Below are positions 59,845-64,000 of a DNA stretch of 64,000 nt, piece after piece (the stretch's first letter is position 1; each line of letters starts with the position of its first letter). The translations under genes and the position numbers were made by a program. The notes beneath the pieces are model-generated. The model ran no database searches and had not been told where the DNA came from. It saw only the letters and a list, made by a program, of their open reading frames with translations. Location: NCBI GenBank assembly GCA_019635485.1, contig JAHBZL010000007.1, positions 1 through 64,000 on the forward strand, in the 5' to 3' direction. Origin of the DNA: Piscinibacter sp. (lineage in GTDB: Bacteria > Pseudomonadota > Gammaproteobacteria > Burkholderiales > Burkholderiaceae_C).

Positions 59845-61428
59845 TCACGGGCAGTTGGCGGCCCCGGCCGCTTCGCGCATCTTGCGGTTCATGTCGACCG
59901 GGTCGCCCGGGCTGAGCAGCCGGCCGCCCCCGGCGCTGGCGATGCATTGCAGCACCTGGCGGTCCTTCGGAGTCTCCGACATGTCGATGACGTTGATCGT
60001 GACGTTGGGCTTGCTCGCCTTGATCGACCGTGCCATGGCGCAGGGATCGCCGCCACAGGAGTCTCCCCCATCGCTGACGATGACCAGCACGCTGGCGGCG
60101 CTGTCGGAGGCGACCGTGCCGGCGCGGCGGATCGCGTCCGACAGCGGCGTGCCCTGCTTCGGCGCGAGGCCGTTGATCTCGCCGACCAGCGCGCCGCGCT
60201 GCGCCGATGGATAGAACTTGTCGCGGCGCACCTGGCCGCAGGAGCCGAAGTCGACCAGGCCGACATCGACGTCGGCGGGCAGCGCGCGGATCATCGACTC
60301 GGCCGCGCGCTTGGCGGCGTCCAGCCGGCTCGGGCTGCTGCCGAACGGGTGCCGCATGCTGCCGGAGGCGTCGAAGATCATCACCACCTCGGGCTCGTCG
60401 CCGGGCTGGCGCGGCTTGCACGCGGTCGCCCGCGGCGCTTCGGCGGGCGGCGTGCGCGGGGCCTCGGCCACCGGGGCGGACGGGGCCGGCCGCGGCGCCT
60501 CGGCACGTGCGGGAGGTGGCGGCGGCGGAGCCGGGTCGGGCTTCGGGGCCGGCGGCGGCGCAGCGGGTGGCGGTTCCGTGCGCGGCGGCTCTGCGGGCGG
60601 TGGCGGTGGCGCCGCCGGGGGTGTGGCGGGCGGCGGTACGGGATCCGGCACGCACTGCATGGGCGCCTGCGCGGTGCCGCGCGCGGTGATTTCGTCCTCG
60701 AGCGCCTTGTTGCGCGCCTCGGCCTGCGCGATCTGCTCGTCCAGGCCGGCATCGGCCACCGGCATCGTGCTGCAGCGACGCCAGGCGAAGAACAGCAGGT
60801 ACAGCAGAACCAGCACCAGCAGGCCCCACAGCAGCCAGCGCGGCCAGGCCTTGCCCGTCGTCGCCGGCGCGGCGGCAGCCGCCGCGGGGGCAAGGGGCGC
60901 GGCGGCGGGGGTCGGCGAAGTCGCCGGTGCGGCGGGCTGCACCACCGCCGGCGCCGCGGCCACTGCCGCAGCCACCGGGGCGACGGGCGTCACCGGGGCG
61001 CCCGCGGCGGCATGGCCCCACAGCACCAGCACCGGCCGCCCGCCCACGCTGTACAGCCAGTCGCCCGGCGGCCGCTGCACGGCCTGCTCGATCATCTGGG
61101 CGACCAGCACGGACGCCGGACCCTCGCCGCGCAGCTGCTGCGCGAGGCCGCGGATCTCTGACAGGAAGCGCTCGGCGCGCTGCTGCAGCTTCGTGCGCTC
61201 GTCCTCGGGCAGCTGCGCGGCGGGCAGCACCGGGCCGGTGAGGTTGGTGCTCCAGGCGATGCCGCCGTCGGCATCGGGCTTCGGGATGGCCAGCAGCTCG
61301 GCGTGGTTCTGGCCGAGCCGGCTGCGCAGGATGCCGGCGATCTGCTCGTGCGCCGCGGTCAACGTGCGGCCGCCGACCTGCAGGGCCTGCGCCGCGTCCC
61401 CCCTCGTTCTGATCAGGCCTTGCGCCAA
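59845..61428 (-). CDS. SrfA-like domain / membrane helix / VWA domain protein 2
   Basis: 527 residues from the TTG at 61428, chosen because LAQGLIRTRGD then aligns with the start of VWA protein 1 (MPQGLIKSRAD) and AGGGG lies upstream; an in-frame ATG at 61587 would overlap the divergent protease gene. The SrfA-like part (about 20-145) is almost identical to protein 1. After an Ala/Pro linker comes one helix (WPRWLLWGLLVLVLLYLLFF), a long Pro linker and a VWA domain (about 345-527) with MIDAS VVMIFDASGSMRHPFGSS and GTPLSDAIRRAG. First gene of the minus-strand srf operon. Confidence 0.82.
   Translation of the reverse strand: MAQGLIRTRGDAAQALQVGGRTLTAAHEQIAGILRSRLGQNHAELLAIPKPDADGGIAWSTNLTGPVLPAAQLPEDERTKLQQRAERFLSEIRGLAQQLRGEGPASVLVAQMIEQAVQRPPGDWLYSVGGRPVLVLWGHAAAGAPVTPVAPVAAAVAAAPAVVQPAAPATSPTPAAAPLAPAAAAAAPATTGKAWPRWLLWGLLVLVLLYLLFFAWRRCSTMPVADAGLDEQIAQAEARNKALEDEITARGTAQAPMQCVPDPVPPPATPPAAPPPPPAEPPRTEPPPAAPPPAPKPDPAPPPPPPARAEAPRPAPSAPVAEAPRTPPAEAPRATACKPRQPGDEPEVVMIFDASGSMRHPFGSSPSRLDAAKRAAESMIRALPADVDVGLVDFGSCGQVRRDKFYPSAQRGALVGEINGLAPKQGTPLSDAIRRAGTVASDSAASVLVIVSDGGDSCGGDPCAMARSIKASKPNVTINVIDMSETPKDRQVLQCIASAGGGRLLSPGDPVDMNRKMREAAGAANCP
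61124..61364 (-). repeat. 241-bp perfect repeat, copy B (inverted relative to copy A)
   Basis: Reverse complement of 41215-41455 without a single difference, inside the SrfA-like part of the VWA 2 gene. The two copies are about 20 kb apart and face each other, flanking the whole srfBC segment. Confidence 0.9.
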
Positions 61429-61558
61429 GTTGTGAATCCCCTGAGTCCGTGCTTCTTCTTGGTTCTGCTCGACCCGCGCGGCGTCCCACTGTACTGTGTG
61501 CTGGCGGGCCTGGAAACAACTTGAGTAGACTGTCCGGCAGCACAGTCGAGGGGAGCCG

Positions 61559-62608
61559 ATGAACCAGAGCGTCAGCGGGAGCAGCAAGCCGGGCTGGAAA
61601 CGCTGGGCCTTGATCGGCGGCGTCCTCCTGCTGCTGTTGCTGCTCGCGCTGGGCTGGTGGTGGTGGTGGCAGTCGCGCCAGGCCGCCGCGGTCGGCGATC
61701 AGCGTGCGCGCCTGCAGGCGGCCCTGGAACGCCAGAAGGCCTTGACCGACGAACTGGCCAAGGCCGCGCCGGCCGGCCCGACCGACTGCCCGCCCGGGCA
61801 GAGCCTGCAGCCCATCGGCGGTGCGGGCGGTGGCGCGGGCGCAGGCGTGCCGCCGGCCATGGCGGGCTCGGCGCCGGTCACCGCGATGCCGCCGCTGCCG
61901 GCCGGCGGCGAGGCCGCGGCGCTCGGCGGCTCGGCGCTCGCGCAGCGGCTCGAGCAGGCCACCGCGATCGTGATCGTCGCCGGGCCGAACGACATGGGCA
62001 CCGGCACCGGCTTCTTCATCGCGCCGAACCTGCTGGTCACGAACCGCCACGTGGTCGAGCATTCGCAGGGCAAGCGCCTGTTCCTGACCAGCAAGGCGCT
62101 CGGCTCGCTGCGCCGCGCGACGGTGCTCAGCGCCACGCCGAGCTCGGTGCCGGGCTCGCCCGATTTCGCGCTGCTGCGCATGGACGAAGGCAGCGCCGCC
62201 GGCACGCTGGACATGGCGCTCGAGGTCGGCAAGCTCGCCAACGTGGTGGCCGCCGGCTATCCCGGCGTGGTGCTGCAGGGCGACTCGAGCTTCCAGCGCC
62301 TGCTGAAGGGCGACTTCTCGTCCGCGCCGGACCTGAACCTCACGCAGGGCGCGGTGCAGTCGCTGCAGACCGGCCAGGGCGGCATGCCGCTGATCGTGCA
62401 CACCGCGTCGATCGCGAAGGGCAACTCGGGCGGGCCGCTGGTCGACGGCTGCGGCCGCGTGGTCGGCATCAACACCTTCATCAACGTCGACCAGAGCCAG
62501 TCCGCGAAGATCAACTACGCGATCCGCTCGCAGGTGATGGCGAGCTTCCTGCAGTCCGCCGGCACGAGCGCGCGCAACGACCCGCGGCCCTGCGCGGCCA
62601 AGGGCTGA
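61559..62608 (+). CDS. Membrane-anchored trypsin-like serine protease
   Basis: 349 residues. The N-terminus carries one membrane helix (WALIGGVLLLLLLLALGWWW), then a short coiled coil and a Gly/Pro hinge. The protease domain (about 135-335) keeps the triad: His in LLVTNRHVVEHSQG, Asp in PDFALLRMDEG and Ser in ASIAKGNSGGPLVDGCG. No PDZ domain is present, unlike DegP/HtrA. The membrane-anchored layout puts the protease in the periplasm with the VWA and SrfA tails, which could be its substrates. It is divergent from the VWA 2 gene and starts after GGGGAG. Confidence 0.9.
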   Translation: MNQSVSGSSKPGWKRWALIGGVLLLLLLLALGWWWWWQSRQAAAVGDQRARLQAALERQKALTDELAKAAPAGPTDCPPGQSLQPIGGAGGGAGAGVPPAMAGSAPVTAMPPLPAGGEAAALGGSALAQRLEQATAIVIVAGPNDMGTGTGFFIAPNLLVTNRHVVEHSQGKRLFLTSKALGSLRRATVLSATPSSVPGSPDFALLRMDEGSAAGTLDMALEVGKLANVVAAGYPGVVLQGDSSFQRLLKGDFSSAPDLNLTQGAVQSLQTGQGGMPLIVHTASIAKGNSGGPLVDGCGRVVGINTFINVDQSQSAKINYAIRSQVMASFLQSAGTSARNDPRPCAAKG

Positions 62609-62671
62609 CACCCGGGCCCGACCCGCGGGCCGCTTCAGCACGCGCCGCAACACGCGCCGGGACACACGCCG

Positions 62672-64000
62672 ATGGACAGCGGCATCTTCCTGTCCGCCAA
62701 GCTGCTCGCCGTGCCGGCGCTCTTCACGCTGGTGCTGACGCTGCTGTTCGCCCCGCTGCTGCTGGCGCTGTACCGGTGGCGCGTCGCGGCGCTGATGATG
62801 CGGGGCACGGGCGGCACCTGGGGCAGCGAGGCCGCGCCTGCGGCGGCGGGCGCGCCCGCCTGGCAGGTGGTCGAGCTGGCACGCGGCCAGCGCAGCGGGT
62901 CCGGCGACGGGCCCTGGCACGCCGCCGCCCTGCGCGGCCGCCTGCGCATCGCCTGCGCCTACGGCGCCGGCGGCGCGGCGGCCGGCCTCGGCCTGAGCAC
63001 GGCGTTCGCGATCGCCTACGCCGACCAGCTCTCGGCCACCGCTTTGCTGGCCGCGCTGGTGGTCTTCATGCTGCCCGCCGCCGCGACGCTGCTTCAGTGG
63101 CTCGTGGTCGCGCCGCTGCGGCGGGCGGCGCTGTTCGCAGCAGTACTGGTGATGGCGTGGCTGGCCGCCGGCATCGCCCGCGGCCTCGGGCAGACGCTGT
63201 TCGAGGCCTTCGTGCTGATCCCGGCCGTGCTGCTGTTCGTCTTCAGCCTGCGCCTGTGGCGCGCCGTCGCGCCGCTGCTGCTGCCGATCATGGCGGGCGC
63301 GAGCCTGCTGTGGGTGATCGGTGCGGAGCTCGGCCGCGACGGCGGTCCGATGCTGCTGTGGGGCCTGCGCCTGGCGGGCTTCGCGCTCGGCGCCGGCGCC
63401 GGACTGCTGGCGCTGAAGCTGCTGCAGAGCCGCCTCGACGCGGCGCGACTCGGCGACCAGCAATTGTTCGTCGATGCCTGGTGGCTGATCTACACGGTGT
63501 ATTGCACCGTGGTGTTCGTGATGATGAAGCGCGACCCGGCTGGATTCGCAGTGCTGGGTGTGTTCGTGATCTACCTGCTCGCCAAGCGCGCCGTCCACGC
63601 GCTGTGGCCGCGCCAGCCCGCCGCGGCGCCCTCGCTGCTGCTGCTGCGCGTGTTCGACCAGGGCGGCCGCACGGAGCGCCTGTTCGCGCAGCTGGAGCAG
63701 GACTGGCGCCTGGTCGGGCCCATCGCGCTGATCGCCGGGCGCGACCTGGCGTTGCGCAACGTCGCGGCGGCCGACTTCGTGGCGTTCGTGACGGGCCGGC
63801 TGCAGCGCCGCTTCGTCGCCGACGCGGCGGCGCTGCAGCGGCGCCTGGCCGTCGATGCCGCGCGGCCGGACCCGGACGGCCGCTTCGCCGTCGACCACTA
63901 CTGGTGCCACGCCGACACCTGGCGGCCGGTGATGCGCGCGCTGGTGGCACGCAGCGACGTCGTGCTGATGGACCTGCGCGGCTTCGACACCGACCGTGCC
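62672..64000 (+). CDS. Multi-spanning membrane protein with cytoplasmic Rossmann-like tail (incomplete at window end)
   Basis: At least 443 codons from an ATG at 62672, still open at the window edge. The first 330 residues hold about eight helices (LLAVPALFTLVLTLLFAPLL; LLAALVVFMLPAAATLLQWL; AFVLIPAVLLFVFSLRLW). The cytoplasmic part begins SLLLLRVFDQGGRTERLFAQ, followed by WRLVGPIALIAGRDLALRNV and SDVVLMDLRGFDTDRA. Alternating beta strands and helices with a conserved LRGF element resemble TIR- or SLOG-like folds of signalling and conflict proteins, but the match is only by look. It is next to the protease on the same strand and may be its partner. Confidence 0.7.
   Translation, partial: MDSGIFLSAKLLAVPALFTLVLTLLFAPLLLALYRWRVAALMMRGTGGTWGSEAAPAAAGAPAWQVVELARGQRSGSGDGPWHAAALRGRLRIACAYGAGGAAAGLGLSTAFAIAYADQLSATALLAALVVFMLPAAATLLQWLVVAPLRRAALFAAVLVMAWLAAGIARGLGQTLFEAFVLIPAVLLFVFSLRLWRAVAPLLLPIMAGASLLWVIGAELGRDGGPMLLWGLRLAGFALGAGAGLLALKLLQSRLDAARLGDQQLFVDAWWLIYTVYCTVVFVMMKRDPAGFAVLGVFVIYLLAKRAVHALWPRQPAAAPSLLLLRVFDQGGRTERLFAQLEQDWRLVGPIALIAGRDLALRNVAAADFVAFVTGRLQRRFVADAAALQRRLAVDAARPDPDGRFAVDHYWCHADTWRPVMRALVARSDVVLMDLRGFDTDRA

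Noticed and set aside
59834-63910. A 1358-codon minus-strand frame spanning VWA 2, the protease and the last membrane protein
   Set aside because: It runs in a different frame from the VWA 2 gene and antisense to two genes with strong protein motifs (protease triad, membrane helices); the composition is typical of a shadow frame.

Overview
The window looks like chromosomal DNA of a high-GC betaproteobacterium of the order Burkholderiales (Rubrivivax/Leptothrix/Ideonella-type). The main reason is the housekeeping block gmk-rpoZ-spoT with greB nearby, together with DctP-type TRAP transport genes, very GC-rich codon use and dense, overlapping operons. No rRNA, tRNA, CRISPR array, intact insertion sequence or complete prophage was seen.

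Left part (1-11.4 kb): the tail of a MarR-like regulator, a lower-GC stretch holding a frameshifted gene relic, a small membrane protein and an IclR regulator. The regulator is divergent from an exported quinoprotein / ThuA / ELWxxDGT gene set. That set is followed by an AroQ-like protein and a three-gene TRAP transporter. Two TTCC-N5-GGAA sites, one in the iclR/quinoprotein gap and one before the aroQ-like gene, suggest one shared regulon. A solitary MbtH-like gene lies at the end.

11.3-20.5 kb, minus strand: a nine-gene LacI-controlled carbohydrate operon. In order of transcription it encodes a GH1 glycosidase, sugar-binding protein, two permeases, ATPase, LacI repressor, Gfo/Idh oxidoreductase, TIM-barrel isomerase and KDPGal-type aldolase. 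A perfect 16-bp LacI-type operator lies before the first gene. A strong hairpin separates the binding-protein gene from the permease genes.

20.6-29.2 kb: housekeeping and miscellaneous genes (gmk, rpoZ, spoT, GNAT, DUF2239, carotenoid oxygenase, greB, a FAD oxidase, a PanE-like reductase).

29-39.3 kb, minus strand: signalling genes. These are a Ser/Thr kinase, a heme-motif HAMP membrane protein, a FecR protein, an SDR, a PLP gamma-family enzyme and a cupin. Next comes an ECF sigma factor / membrane protein / TPR-CHAT protease operon.

39.4-64 kb: the most unusual part, a large cell-envelope locus built around SrfA, SrfB and SrfC homologues. SrfB shows actin/Hsp70-type ATPase motifs and SrfC shows P-loop GTPase motifs. 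Four proteins carry a SrfA-like N-terminal domain followed by a Pro/Ala linker and one membrane helix; two of them end in a VWA domain. Around them lie a third VWA protein, a Sel1-repeat membrane protein, a split ABC exporter, an FGE/SUMF1-like protein without the usual cysteine, coiled-coil glycine-zipper proteins, a membrane-anchored trypsin-like protease and a multi-spanning protein with a cytosolic Rossmann-like tail that runs off the window. Together they suggest an ATPase/GTPase-driven envelope or conflict/effector machine; its function cannot be read from sequence alone. Five copies of a structured repeat with compensatory base changes sit right behind stop codons of minus-strand genes from 30 to 54 kb.
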